This document shows positions 35,395 through 44,291 of a stretch of DNA of 64,000 nucleotides, piece by piece. The position numbers were made by a program, and so were the translations under genes. Source of the DNA: Microcoleus sp. AS-A8 (GTDB lineage: Bacteria > Cyanobacteriota > Cyanobacteriia > Cyanobacteriales > Coleofasciculaceae); NCBI GenBank assembly GCA_039962225.1, contig JAMPKV010000001.1:777232-841231 (forward strand). The letters run 5' to 3'. Numbering within the stretch: position 1 is the first letter of the stretch; every line of letters begins with the position of its first letter. The notes under the pieces were generated by a model. That model had not been told where the DNA came from and made no database searches. It saw nothing but the letters and a program-made list of their open reading frames with translations.

Positions 35395-35988
35395 ATGGGT
35401 ATCCCAACCTTTGTATTAGCCTCCGCTTCTCCTGCTCGCAGACGCTTGTTGCAAAATGCTGGGATTGAACCAGTGGTTTGCCAAAGTGGCTTTGATGAAT
35501 CTCAAGTGCAATTAAGTGACCCCCTGGCGTTGGTGGAGACTCTGGCGCTGAAAAAAGCCGAGACGGTTGTAGGTCAATTTAACGATGCCCTAATCTTGGG
35601 TTGTGATTCGGTGTTGAGCGTCAGGGGCGAAATTCATGGAAAACCCGCTAATCCAGAGGAAGCGATCGCCCGTTGGCAGCAAATGCGAGGAACGATGGGC
35701 GTACTGTACACCGGTCATGCCTTGATTGACGTAGCCAAAAAACAAACTATAGTTCGCCACGGTACCACAAACGTCTACTTTGCCCATATAAGCGATCGCG
35801 CGATTCAAGCCTATGTCGCGACCGGTGAACCCCTGCACTGTGCTGGCTGCTTTGCATTGGAAGGTAAAGGCAGCCTGTTTGTGGAAAAGCTAGAAGGTTG
35901 TCACACCAATGTTATTGGTCTCAGCTTACCGCTGCTGCGCCATATGCTGAGGCAGTTGGGATATGACGCCACAGACTTCTGGCAGTGA
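35395..35988 (+). CDS. maf: Maf-family nucleotide pyrophosphatase
   Basis: The 197-aa protein starts with [17 protein letters not shown] (phosphate-binding loop), then [16 protein letters not shown] and YTGHALID, as in Maf/Maf-like proteins. These enzymes hydrolyse non-canonical or modified nucleoside triphosphates in the cytoplasm and have been linked to septum control. ATG 35395 follows TGGAGA by 5 nt. It is 115 bp after cyanoP, same strand. The following gene starts 146 bp downstream. Confidence 0.93.
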   Translation: MGIPTFVLASASPARRRLLQNAGIEPVVCQSGFDESQVQLSDPLALVETLALKKAETVVGQFNDALILGCDSVLSVRGEIHGKPANPEEAIARWQQMRGTMGVLYTGHALIDVAKKQTIVRHGTTNVYFAHISDRAIQAYVATGEPLHCAGCFALEGKGSLFVEKLEGCHTNVIGLSLPLLRHMLRQLGYDATDFWQ

Positions 35989-36134
35989 ATTGCCAACATT
36001 GAGACTCAACACCTAACACATTGGGATGGGATTGAAAATGAAAATTGTTAAGGTGGGGCAGAGGTTTGCTATAGTCAAGGCACTTCTAGTCTAATATGCA
36101 AGCTATCTTTATCGCTTGAGGCAAGCATAAGCGT

Positions 36135-36575
36135 ATGGCAATCAGCGACGACTTCAAAGAACAACTTAAGGCAGGAAGGATTGTGGATGCCCTAACCCTG
36201 GCACTGGGTGAAGCCGTTGAGTTGGAAATTACCACCTGGGTATCTTCATCCAAGAACCCAGAGACTAACACCACAGCAGAAACAGCCAAGCCGGCTCCCG
36301 ATAGCCGTATGCGTACCCGCATGAATATCGTAGATGGTGCGATCGATAATGAAGTGGGCAGTCGGTTCATTGGGAATGGCCCTTATACCGAACTGCGAGA
36401 ATTCCATATGGAACAAGTTCAACAAGGACGCCAAATTATTCAGCACAATTTGGAAAACTTACAACAACTGTTTACTGTTCTGACCAATACCTTAACCCAC
36501 CTACCACCGGCATCACGCCGACTAGGGGATGGAAATTCTGCCCTCCCTCCCTCCGAGCCAGACAATAAACAGTAA
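36135..36575 (+). CDS. Unknown small protein, first of a five-gene cluster
   Basis: I do not recognise the family. The 146-aa product starts MAISDDFKEQLKAGRIVDAL and aligns with the first 120 residues of the next gene: SDDFKxQLKAGxIxxALxLA, AVELxxTTWV, RxRTRxN, EVG, FIGNGxYxEL, FHxEQVxxG, LQxLFxVL. No membrane helix or signal is seen; it is probably a cytoplasmic alpha/beta or helical domain. The tail after residue 125 is short and polar. ATG 36135 is isolated from maf by 146 bp, and the next paralogue follows in 73 bp, so an operon is likely. Confidence 0.75.
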   Translation: MAISDDFKEQLKAGRIVDALTLALGEAVELEITTWVSSSKNPETNTTAETAKPAPDSRMRTRMNIVDGAIDNEVGSRFIGNGPYTELREFHMEQVQQGRQIIQHNLENLQQLFTVLTNTLTHLPPASRRLGDGNSALPPSEPDNKQ

Positions 36576-36648
36576 AAATTGACAATACGGAAACATTTTA
36601 GGCAGTTTCTTGGCCAGCGAACCGCCGATTTCAGTGGGGATAGTATAT

Positions 36649-38430
36649 ATGGCGTCTAGCGATGACTTTAAAGCACAACTTAAGGCGGGTAACATTCCTG
36701 AGGCACTGGCTCTAGCCCTCAGTGAAGCGGTTGAGTTGAAATTTACCACCTGGGTGCCCACAGAAGAGGATGTAGAGACATCGGAAGCCAAGCCCGGTCA
36801 TCGCCTGCGTACCCGCATCAATATGATTGAGGGAGAGGTTGAACACGAGGTTGGTGAAGAGTTTATCGGCAATGGTCGCTACCGGGAATTGAAGCAATTC
36901 CACCTGGAGCAAGTCGCTGGAGGCAGTCAGTTAATTGAAAACAACCTCAAGAGTTTGCAAAAGCTATTTGAGGTTTTAGTGGCTCTGCGTTATCCAGATA
37001 CAACCCCTCCCTTCATTGAGCCTGAATCCCTGGATGCCCAGAGTCAATTATTACCAACGGTTGAGGAAACCACTGAGCCTAGGCCAGTCGTTGAGCCGAC
37101 CGAGGTAGTAACAGATGCAATAGTCAGTCCAGACATCGTCACACAAGAAGATATCACTCCAGAGGCATCATCGGTCTCGGAACTTCCTGTTTCTTCCCTG
37201 ACACCATCGACAGAGAAGGACTCAGTATGGGTAGAGGAAACAGAGGACGAGGAGGATGATGACGATTGGGATGACTCTGTATTAGATTTATTGGAGTCTT
37301 TGCCCGTCGCGCCACCCCCTAACCCAGAGACTTCCGAGTCAGACCTACGTGAAAATTGGGAGTGGAGTGATACGGTTGAGGGAGAATCGGAGACTGAGCC
37401 AGGGGCATTCAACCTACCCGCCCATCAAGATTGGGAAAATCTCAGGCCAGAAGATTTTGCTTCGCCCTCAGCAGCAGAACCACAGAACCTAGAATCCTCA
37501 AGCTTTCCAATTGATCAGGATTTGAGGGAGCTTGTGGCGGAACAATCGGAGTTTGAGCGGGAAGAATCAGACTCGCTGGAAATTCAGCATTGGGAAAATC
37601 TCATCAGTCGGGACGATTTTGAATCACTCCCAACCTCAGAACCACAGCACCTCGAAGCCTCAATCTCTCCCGTGGATGAAGACTGGGGAGACTTCATGGG
37701 GGAAGAACCGGAGTCGGCTCAACGAGAATTAGACTCACTCGGAAATCAGGATTGGCCAACTCTCAAACGGGAAGATTTTGCATCGCCTTCCACCTCAGAA
37801 CAGGAAAGCCTGGAAGCAAGAAGCCCATTGGATGAGGATTGGGGGGACTTCGTTGACCATGAAGCAGATACAGAGTTAGACAAACCCGTTCCTAATTTGG
37901 AGTCTTTGGACTTAGAAGAGGATGAAGAATGGGATGATTGGGTGATGGATGCGCCGCAGCCTGCACTTGAGGCACCTTTGATCGATATGGAGTCCTTAGA
38001 GTTGGTAGAGGATGAGGACTGGGGGGACTTAGTGGAAGACACAGATCCCTTTGCCAATCCCTCTGTGGATGAGTTGAGATCGGACTTAGAAGCCAATGAG
38101 GATTGGGATGACTTTACGGCGGATAAACTTGAACCCTCTAGAGCTTTCTTAGATCGAGATCACGATATAGGCGCGGGTTTTGATTGGTCTGAAACCCTAG
38201 ACGATTTGACCTCGGATGAGTCGCAGACGAACAATCGGAATCTAAACAACAACCAAGAGTTAGAGTTTTCCCCAGATTCAGAGGCGTCACCAGCGTCTGA
38301 GCCAGGAGTTTCTGACAAACCATCTGATACACTGACAGGTCAAGAGCCGGATGCAGCCACTCAGCCGAAATCTGCTGGCAAACAAGTGCCACCCCCACCG
38401 CCTCCCAAGTCATTCCCCAAACCAGAATAG
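36649..38430 (+). CDS. Unknown protein: shared N-terminal domain plus long acidic W-motif tail
   Basis: From ATG 36649 the product is 593 aa. Residues 1-120 are a paralogue of the preceding gene. The remaining 470 residues are very acidic and appear disordered, with motifs centred on tryptophan: DDDWDDS, DEDWGDF (twice), DEEWDDW, DEDWGDL, NEDWDDF. Three tandem units of 53-54 residues (nt 37423 to about 37860) share QDWENL ... EDF ... SEPQxLE ... DEDWGDF. The protein ends KQVPPPPPPKSFPKPE. Such repeated acidic-aromatic motifs suggest multivalent binding to a basic partner, membrane or nucleic-acid-binding protein; this is inference. The extra 13 codons upstream to 36610 lack an ATG and do not align with the paralogue. 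Confidence 0.75.
   Translation: MASSDDFKAQLKAGNIPEALALALSEAVELKFTTWVPTEEDVETSEAKPGHRLRTRINMIEGEVEHEVGEEFIGNGRYRELKQFHLEQVAGGSQLIENNLKSLQKLFEVLVALRYPDTTPPFIEPESLDAQSQLLPTVEETTEPRPVVEPTEVVTDAIVSPDIVTQEDITPEASSVSELPVSSLTPSTEKDSVWVEETEDEEDDDDWDDSVLDLLESLPVAPPPNPETSESDLRENWEWSDTVEGESETEPGAFNLPAHQDWENLRPEDFASPSAAEPQNLESSSFPIDQDLRELVAEQSEFEREESDSLEIQHWENLISRDDFESLPTSEPQHLEASISPVDEDWGDFMGEEPESAQRELDSLGNQDWPTLKREDFASPSTSEQESLEARSPLDEDWGDFVDHEADTELDKPVPNLESLDLEEDEEWDDWVMDAPQPALEAPLIDMESLELVEDEDWGDLVEDTDPFANPSVDELRSDLEANEDWDDFTADKLEPSRAFLDRDHDIGAGFDWSETLDDLTSDESQTNNRNLNNNQELEFSPDSEASPASEPGVSDKPSDTLTGQEPDAATQPKSAGKQVPPPPPPKSFPKPE
37423..37860 (+). repeat. In-gene tandem repeat of 53-54 codons (three units)
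   Basis: The tryptophan codon of the opening (D/H)W motif recurs at 37432, 37591 and 37753, spacings of 159 and 162 nt. Each unit carries xWxxL, (E/D)DF, S(E)xQxLE and a closing acidic block, DEDWGDF in units 2 and 3. The DNA copies differ, so this is an old duplication held by selection on the protein. Confidence 0.75.
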
Positions 38431-38449
38431 CTAGAAGTCAGGTAGATTG

Positions 38450-39319
38450 ATGGCGATGATCAATACTCAAAACCGAAAGCGAAAAAAGACGACAGACTTA
38501 GTCGCACCCCACTCCCACCAAAGTCAACCTGCCGCTTCTGGGTTGAATCGAAACCTAAATGAATTTTTACACTCCTTGGGGGAAGTTCTGATCGACATCA
38601 CGGCAGTTGAAGTGAACACGATGGTTGTTGAGCAGATTACAGGGGACAAGTTCATCGCTTGGGAAGCCTACCGAGATATTTATCCGATCTCTGGGGAGTA
38701 TTTGGAACAGCAGGGAATTCACGAGTCTTTGCGCGATCGCTATCTGGAATTACGCAAAACCCTGGAACTGGAGTACGCCTTGCTCCTGAGTGACCCATCC
38801 TCGGAGTTTTACAACCCCACACTTCTCGATTCGACCTCAGGGGAAAACCCGATTCTTACCGATCCAACGGTAGAAATGCATCATATCCAAACACGGCTAC
38901 CAGACCCGATTAGTCCTACCCATTCAGAAGAGATTCTCAAAGCCCAACGAGTCCTGAGAAACTGCCGCTTCTTACGCAGCTTGCGAAAGGTCAGTGAACT
39001 CAAAACCGCACTGGATAATCGAAACAAGGCTTTGTACCGAACGCTGGCACAGCAACCGGGCTATGTTAAACCCGAAGTTCTGCACAAAGCCGTCACGACG
39101 GATATGATTTATGCCCAAACTGTGATTCAGCTAGATGGTGATGTGATTAACCGCTACTCTCAGGAAATTTTGGATCATCCTCATCGGGATGTGATTCTCC
39201 AAATTCACAAAGAGGGTGTTACGGCTGGGGAAAAACAGTGGCGCGGACTGTTGGAGTTTGTCATTGGTTTGGTGCAGGCGTCGCTGCAATGGAATTCTGG
39301 CAAGGATGGATCTCCCTGA
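38450..39319 (+). CDS. Unknown cytoplasmic protein in the five-gene cluster
   Basis: The 289-aa product (ATG 38450; ATG 38456 also possible) is not recognised. It has a basic, polar N-terminus (NRKRKKTTDL), then helical segments with NLNEFLHSLGEVLIDITAVE, WEAYRDIYPISGEYL, a linker of about 60 residues, and a second helical part ending HREVILQ-like HRDVILQIHKEGVTAGEKQW. No membrane helix. The basic N-terminus could pair with the acidic tail of the preceding protein, but this is only a suggestion. It starts 19 bp after the upstream stop, so co-transcription is likely. Confidence 0.7.
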   Translation: MAMINTQNRKRKKTTDLVAPHSHQSQPAASGLNRNLNEFLHSLGEVLIDITAVEVNTMVVEQITGDKFIAWEAYRDIYPISGEYLEQQGIHESLRDRYLELRKTLELEYALLLSDPSSEFYNPTLLDSTSGENPILTDPTVEMHHIQTRLPDPISPTHSEEILKAQRVLRNCRFLRSLRKVSELKTALDNRNKALYRTLAQQPGYVKPEVLHKAVTTDMIYAQTVIQLDGDVINRYSQEILDHPHRDVILQIHKEGVTAGEKQWRGLLEFVIGLVQASLQWNSGKDGSP

Positions 39320-39361
39320 AATTCAACGTAACCACAACGGTGAGGATAGAGTAAATTTCCC

Positions 39362-40099
39362 GTGCCGCATTCTATTTCCCGAAAGCACTCCAACAAGACT
39401 AGGGAGCGTAGGGTTCTCAATTTAGAACCCTATATCCAATTTGAGCAAGAGCGAATGAGTCGTTCTCGCGTGGTGTTTCACAGCATTCGCTTCAACTTAG
39501 ATCAAGACGTTCTCCAGCAAATTCAATCTGCACAAGAGGTGGGTTGCCCCCTTGAGCTTTCTCCTCAGCTTCTAGCCGATTTGCGCTATTACGCTCTGAT
39601 TGATCCAGAAAATCACCTGCGGTCAGAATTAACCTTTTACACTTACTTTGTGCAGGACGGTTACCCAGAGGCGCTGATGCGGAGTGTGATTTCAACCGAT
39701 GGAGAAGTCTTGCATCAGATTAAGAACAATTGTCTAGAATATCCCGACTTTTGTCGCCAGATTACTTTGGCTCACCATTGGCTGATCGATCAACTGCTGA
39801 GTCAGCTCCATCTGAGGCGTTTGGTGAATGGGAATCGGCTGATTAGGGTGCTATCTTGGTTGATTGTGGTGGCGATCGCACTTCTGTGGATACCCCTGCT
39901 CATCCAAGTTAACCCTTGGCTTTTATTGGCCCTGCTAGTGGTGGCGTTGCTCTTGCAACGGGTGTTACAAAACCTAATGCGGCTACGATTGCCGTCTTTT
40001 AGGCGCTGGTTCGGGCGTCAACTCTTGTCGGGCTTGCTCTCGCATAAGCCCCTAGAGAAGAAAATTGCCAAGGGTATTCTCGCACGGTTAGTTCCTTAA
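39362..40099 (+). CDS. Unknown protein with C-terminal membrane hairpin in the five-gene cluster
   Basis: The frame gives 245 aa from GTG 39362; the first ATG is at 39455, so the start is uncertain. The N-terminal two thirds are soluble and helical (FNLDQDVLQQIQSAQEVGCP, DLRYYALIDPENHLRSEL). Residues about 163-202 contain two adjacent hydrophobic helices (VLSWLIVVAIALLWIPLLI, PWLLLALLVVALLLQ), followed by a basic tail (RLPSFRRWFGRQLL ... KPLEKKIAKG). It would be membrane-anchored with both ends in the cytoplasm. It follows the previous gene by 42 bp. Confidence 0.7.
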   Translation: MPHSISRKHSNKTRERRVLNLEPYIQFEQERMSRSRVVFHSIRFNLDQDVLQQIQSAQEVGCPLELSPQLLADLRYYALIDPENHLRSELTFYTYFVQDGYPEALMRSVISTDGEVLHQIKNNCLEYPDFCRQITLAHHWLIDQLLSQLHLRRLVNGNRLIRVLSWLIVVAIALLWIPLLIQVNPWLLLALLVVALLLQRVLQNLMRLRLPSFRRWFGRQLLSGLLSHKPLEKKIAKGILARLVP

Positions 40100-40167
40100 T
40101 CGAAAATTATCCCGACTAGAGAGAAGAGCGGCAGAAAGAAGGTTTGGAGACGCATTTCTACCAAACC

Positions 40168-40329
40168 ATGAAATTGTTTAAAACCCTGTTAATAGTTCTG
40201 GATATTGTATTAGCTTTAGCGGCAGCTTATGTTCTGTTTCCCACGCTAATTGAAGCGGCAGCTACTTTACCCATTGCACTCGCTGTTCTGTTGGGTGCTG
40301 GCGTGATGCTAATTATCTATGGGGATTAG
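40168..40329 (+). CDS. Small two-helix membrane protein
   Basis: From ATG 40168 the product is 53 aa, MKLFKTLLIVLDIVLALAAA then YVLFPTLIEAAATLPIALAV and a final helix to LIIYGD. It is almost entirely hydrophobic, with two transmembrane segments. An upstream in-frame ATG at 40144 would add eight polar residues. It is the last member of the co-directional cluster, 68 bp after the previous gene. Not recognised as a known family; the coding nature rests on composition and context. Confidence 0.5.
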   Translation: MKLFKTLLIVLDIVLALAAAYVLFPTLIEAAATLPIALAVLLGAGVMLIIYGD

Positions 40330-40716
40330 AATGTGAAGCCCAGCGAGATTTCAGGCATTTTCTTCCCTTTCCCTAGTAAGCTGTTGTCCATGTCACTGGC
40401 ATGACTCGGACGAGCCAGGTTGATCGACGGTTTACCCCTAGAGAATTTGGGCGACGTAGGTATTACGAAGTCGCCCCGCAATTCATCTCACGCTCATCCT
40501 ACCCATTGAGGCGTGCGGCTTCTAGCGACTTAAGCTAAATGTATAAATTGAAACCATTAATACGGTTGACGCCATCGGTTTTTGATGAATATGCTGCTCA
40601 GCATTGATTCAATACAATTATGAAGATTTGATGGCCTTATTGACGGACTCTTTTCAAAGCTTTACTTAACTTAATAAAATAAAAGAGTCGGCAACGATAG
40701 GTATATATTCTCAGTA
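40330..40716. promoter_or_regulatory. Gene-free region upstream of ndhD
   Basis: 387 bp with no credible gene. The last 130 bp are AT-rich (TTAACTTAATAAAATAAAAG near 40666-40685) and presumably hold the ndhD promoter. No regulator site recognised. Confidence 0.4.
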
Positions 40717-42345
40717 ATGCTTAATAGTCAATTTCCCTGGCTGACCACTATTATTCTGTTGCCCCTATTAGCCGCTCTAGCGATTCCCGTCCTACCGGAT
40801 AAAGAAGGTAGAACCGTCCGCTTGTATGCGCTTGGGGTGGGTTTAATTGATTTTGCCTTAACGATTTACACCTTTTGCAACCACTACGATTTACAAAGCT
40901 CCACATTCCAACTGGTTGAAACCTACCCTTGGATACCCCAGTTGGGATTGAATTGGTCAGTTGCCGTCGATGGTTTGTCGATGCCACTAATTGTCCTCAC
41001 TGGCTTAGTGACAACCCTCGCTACCCTAGCCGCCTGGAGAGTCACCCAGAAACCCAAGCTGTTTTATGCCCTCCTCCTGATTCTGTACAGCGCTCAGATT
41101 GGCGTCTTTGCGGCTCAGGATTTACTATTGTTCTTCTTAATTTGGGAACTAGAATTAGTTCCGGTTTATCTGCTTATCTCTATCTGGGGCGGGAAAAAGC
41201 GCCTCTATGCAGCGACCAAGTTTATTCTTTATACCGCAGCAGGCTCAATATTTATCTTGGTAGCGGCCTTAGCGATGGCCTTTTATGGCGATACCGTTAC
41301 CTTTGATATGCAACAGCTAGCGCACAAGCACTATCCCATCGCCTTTGAACTGCTAGCTTATACAGGCTTCTTAATTGCCTTCGGCGTCAAACTCCCGATA
41401 TTCCCTTTACATACCTGGTTACCGGATGCCCACAGCGAAGCATCTGCCCCCATTTCGATGATTTTGGCGGGTGTGTTGCTGAAAATGGGCGGTTATGGGC
41501 TAATTCGCATGAATATGGAAATGCTGCCCAATGCCCATATTCACTTTGCTCCCGTACTCGCGATTTTGGGTATTGTGAATATCGTGTATGGGGCATTCAC
41601 AGCCTTTGCTCAGGAGAATCTCAAGCGTCGGCTGGCTTACTCTTCAATTTCCCACATGGGCTTTGTTCTCCTTGGCATTGCTTGTTTCAACGACTTGGGA
41701 ATCAACGGTGCCATGCTGCAAATGCTCTCTCACGGACTGATTGCCGCTGCACTCTTCTTCCTGTCGGGTGTTGCCTATGATCGCACACACACCTTGTGGA
41801 TGGAAGAAATGGGTGGAATGGCGAAAACCATGCCCAAAGCGTTTGCTTTGTTTACCGCTGGTTCGATGGCGTCTCTCGCGTTGCCAGGGATGAGTGGGTT
41901 TGTGGGTGAGTTGTCGATATTCTTAGGAATTACCACCAGTGATGCTTACAATCCAGCCTTCAAAGTTGTGATGGTTTTGTTAGCCGCCGTGGGATTAATC
42001 CTCACCCCGATTTATCTCCTCTCCATGCTGCGCCGCGTGTTTTACGGAAACGCAAATCCGGAACTGAAGGTAGAGAAATATTTGGGTGATGCCAATCCTC
42101 GCGAAATCTTTATCACCGCTTGCCTGTTGGTGCCGATTATTGGAATTGGTCTGTATCCTAAAATGCTGACGCAGACTTATGATGTGAAGACCGTAGCGAT
42201 CGCCGCTCAGGTTCGTCATGCGTTGCCCGTGATTGCACAAGATAGCTCTCGCTTGTACTCAGAAACGTTTACAGCACCACAGCTTCCGACACATCAGCCT
42301 CAGCCATTGTTGGGTATTGTTCAGCCAATTTCTGGTTCACGGTAA
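40717..42345 (+). CDS. ndhD: NDH-1 subunit NdhD, NdhD1/D2 (respiratory/cyclic) type
   Basis: The 542-aa NuoM/NdhD protein has about 14 membrane segments and the core motifs [40 protein letters not shown] and [15 protein letters not shown]. It is closest in style to NdhD1/NdhD2 of NDH-1L, which takes part in respiration and cyclic electron flow, in contrast to the NdhD4 at 4619. It stands alone, not beside an ndhF. The C-terminal 40 residues ([19 protein letters not shown]) are polar and proline-rich. ATG 40717 lacks a strong ribosome site. Whether it is D1 or D2 cannot be settled by eye. Confidence 0.92.
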   Translation: MLNSQFPWLTTIILLPLLAALAIPVLPDKEGRTVRLYALGVGLIDFALTIYTFCNHYDLQSSTFQLVETYPWIPQLGLNWSVAVDGLSMPLIVLTGLVTTLATLAAWRVTQKPKLFYALLLILYSAQIGVFAAQDLLLFFLIWELELVPVYLLISIWGGKKRLYAATKFILYTAAGSIFILVAALAMAFYGDTVTFDMQQLAHKHYPIAFELLAYTGFLIAFGVKLPIFPLHTWLPDAHSEASAPISMILAGVLLKMGGYGLIRMNMEMLPNAHIHFAPVLAILGIVNIVYGAFTAFAQENLKRRLAYSSISHMGFVLLGIACFNDLGINGAMLQMLSHGLIAAALFFLSGVAYDRTHTLWMEEMGGMAKTMPKAFALFTAGSMASLALPGMSGFVGELSIFLGITTSDAYNPAFKVVMVLLAAVGLILTPIYLLSMLRRVFYGNANPELKVEKYLGDANPREIFITACLLVPIIGIGLYPKMLTQTYDVKTVAIAAQVRHALPVIAQDSSRLYSETFTAPQLPTHQPQPLLGIVQPISGSR

Positions 42346-42372
42346 ACCCAGAAATCCCAATCCAGATATTTG

Positions 42373-42404
42373 TAGGGTGCGTTACATGTTGTTAACGCAC
42401 CCTA
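42373..42404. terminator. 12-bp palindrome after ndhD
   Basis: TAGGGTGCGTTA and TAACGCACCCTA are perfect 12-bp arms around an 8-nt loop, 27 nt after the ndhD stop and followed by TCATTTTTGA. The GGGTGCGTTA palindrome is a recurrent dispersed element in cyanobacterial genomes; here it is placed to act as a terminator. Confidence 0.7.
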
Positions 42405-42656
42405 TCATTTTTGACTCGTATAAACATTACGAGAAATCGCTGCTTGAATCTCCTCTAGTCTTAACGTTCTCCTCTAACTCTTTCTTCTCTCCTCAGCGAA
42501 CTCTGTGCCTGGAGTGGTTCGTTTAGAAAAAGGGATAGTCAACCCGGATTAGTATGAGATACTCATTATGCGATTATGTGATGCGAATTACTGTCAGCTC
42601 CATTAGAATCTACATTCGCCTGTAGTAGGGTGAATAGAGAATCCTTTGAGAAAAAG

Positions 42657-43718
42657 TTAAACGATTTGTCGCCCTGTAAGTAGATAAGTTGTCATCTCCC
42701 CCTTGCCTTTAATCGGGATAACCCCTCGCTCTTTAAAAGAGTATTTATTTTGTAAGATATTGTAAGTTGTTGAAGAGACTTGAATGCAACTCGCTAAACC
42801 GAAAGATTCCATGCGGCTAGCGATATTCACGGTATCTCCCCATAGATCGTAAATAAACTTGTTCGTCCCAATCACCCCAGCGACAACGGGGCCAGTGTTT
42901 ATCCCGATCCGCATTGTTAACGGCTCATAGGTGTCTCCCTGAAATTGGGCAACAACGTCTAGCATATCAATCGCCATTTCTGCGATCGCTTCAGCGTGAT
43001 TGCTCCGTGGTATGGGCAAGCCCCCAACCGCCATATAGGCATCGCCAATGGTTTTAATCTTCTCTACCCCATGCTGTTGGGCTAATCGATCAAACGCGGA
43101 GAAGATGTGATTGAGCAAGCTGACAATTTCGATGGGCGTGTGATGAGCCGAAAGCTTGGTAAATTCAACAATGTCAGCAAACAAAACCGTGACTTCTGCA
43201 AAGCTGTCGGCAATGATTTGATGTCCCTGTTTCAACTTCTCAGCCACAGGCATGGGCAAAATGCTCAGCAGTAAGCGATCCGTTCGTTCCTGTTCTGCTT
43301 GCAATTGCTGGAGATAAAATTGCTCTTGATCGCGCAACCATTTCTTCTCCAAGCAGTTCCTAATCCGGGCAGCGAGCAATACCGCATTGAAGGGCTTAGG
43401 GAGATAGTCCTCTGCTCCCAGCTCAATACATTCCACCACACTATTAATATCATCCACCGCTGAAATCACAATCACGGGGATATGGCGCAGGTTGGGGTCG
43501 TTTTTGAGATGCTCTAACACTTGATAGCCATTCATTTTCGGCATCATAATATCGAGCAGCACCAGATCAAACAGCTCTTGTCGCATCAGCTCTAGTGCTT
43601 TGACTCCATCTTCGGCTACAGTAACCGTGTGCCCCTGTCGTCGCACCCGACGCGCCAACAAGTCGCGATTCGCTTCATTATCATCAACGACCAACACACG
43701 GCCTTGTTCAGGTTTCAT
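42657..43718 (-). CDS. Response-regulator adenylate cyclase (REC-CHD)
   Basis: The 353-aa protein has a receiver domain (about 7-125, VVDDN, phosphoacceptor Asp56 in LLDIMMPKMNG, Lys in LPKPF), a short coiled coil (about 130-165) and a class III cyclase domain (about 175-345). Catalytic residues are FADIVEFT (metal Asp), KIKTIGDAYMAVGG (adenine Lys, metal Asp) and IYDLWGDTVNIASRME (Asp partner), so ATP is the expected substrate. Phosphorylation should gate cAMP synthesis. Its start overlaps the preceding receiver gene by 11 nt, meaning translational coupling. Together with the hybrid kinase further upstream it could form one relay. Confidence 0.92.
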   Translation of the reverse strand: MKPEQGRVLVVDDNEANRDLLARRVRRQGHTVTVAEDGVKALELMRQELFDLVLLDIMMPKMNGYQVLEHLKNDPNLRHIPVIVISAVDDINSVVECIELGAEDYLPKPFNAVLLAARIRNCLEKKWLRDQEQFYLQQLQAEQERTDRLLLSILPMPVAEKLKQGHQIIADSFAEVTVLFADIVEFTKLSAHHTPIEIVSLLNHIFSAFDRLAQQHGVEKIKTIGDAYMAVGGLPIPRSNHAEAIAEMAIDMLDVVAQFQGDTYEPLTMRIGINTGPVVAGVIGTNKFIYDLWGDTVNIASRMESFGLASCIQVSSTTYNILQNKYSFKERGVIPIKGKGEMTTYLLTGRQIV

Positions 43719-44091
43719 GACGTAACTTTTTCTCTAATAGCGCCTGAATCTTAGCGAGTAAACGCGAAAACTCGACGGGTTTAGTATCGTAGTCGTCGCA
43801 TCCTACCTCTAAGCATTTTTCGCGATCGCCCGCCATAGCATGAGCCGTTAGGGCAATGATGGGAATCCCACGGGTTTCAGGTGCGGCTTTGAGTTGCTGC
43901 GTGGCTTGCCAACCATCCATGACAGGTAAACTCATATCCATCAAGATTAGATCAGGCTGCTGTGCCTGAGCTAGCTCAATTCCCTGTATCCCATCCAGAG
44001 CAATCAAAACTTCATGCCCCTTGCGCTGCAAACGTCGAGATAACATATCTCGGTTCATCTCGTTGTCTTCAACCAACAGGATTTTTGACAT
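43708..44091 (-). CDS. Single-domain response regulator (CheY-like)
   Basis: The 127-aa protein is only a receiver domain: VEDNEMNRDML acidic pocket, Asp52 in LMDMSLPVMDGWQA, Thr in ALTAHA and a lysine near the end (YDTKPVEF). The form DDYDTKP is typical of receivers linked to hybrid kinases. It has no output domain, so it works as a phosphate shuttle or docks on a partner. Its end overlaps the REC-cyclase start by 11 nt. It follows the hybrid kinase gene by 200 bp containing a heptamer repeat. Confidence 0.93.
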   Translation of the reverse strand: MSKILLVEDNEMNRDMLSRRLQRKGHEVLIALDGIQGIELAQAQQPDLILMDMSLPVMDGWQATQQLKAAPETRGIPIIALTAHAMAGDREKCLEVGCDDYDTKPVEFSRLLAKIQALLEKKLRHET

Positions 44092-44226
44092 GAATCTCTT
44101 CTTTCCCCAGACTACGGCTCTTGCCCATAGAGTTAAAGGTTTATCTTTAGAAGCTTCCTAGTGCAGGATGGCAGAAATAACTATCCAGTTGAAAAAGGTT
44201 AAAAAGCTTAATGTACAAACTTTATT

Positions 44227-44289
44227 GCCTTCTGCCTTCTGCCTCCTGCCTTCTGCCTCCTGCCTCTTGCCTTCTGCCTCCTGCCTTCT
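44227..44289. repeat. Heptamer tandem repeat (STRR), nine units
   Basis: Nine consecutive 7-bp units of GCCTYYT (GCCTTCT, GCCTCCT, GCCTCTT variants) end 3 nt before the 3' end of the hybrid kinase gene. It is typical cyanobacterial short tandemly repeated repetitive DNA, in the spacer between kinase and receiver genes. On the transcript (minus strand) it reads AGAAGGC/AGGAGGC, which resembles repeated Shine-Dalgarno cores. Confidence 0.9.
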
Positions 44290-44291
44290 TC

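Noticed and set aside
42233..42526. Plus-strand 97-codon frame across the ndhD 3' end
   Set aside because: It overlaps the ndhD end in another frame and reads through the palindrome at 42373-42404.
44227..44289. Possible CRISPR or coding repeat
   Set aside because: Units are 7 bp and directly adjacent with no spacers; it is simple tandem repeat DNA.
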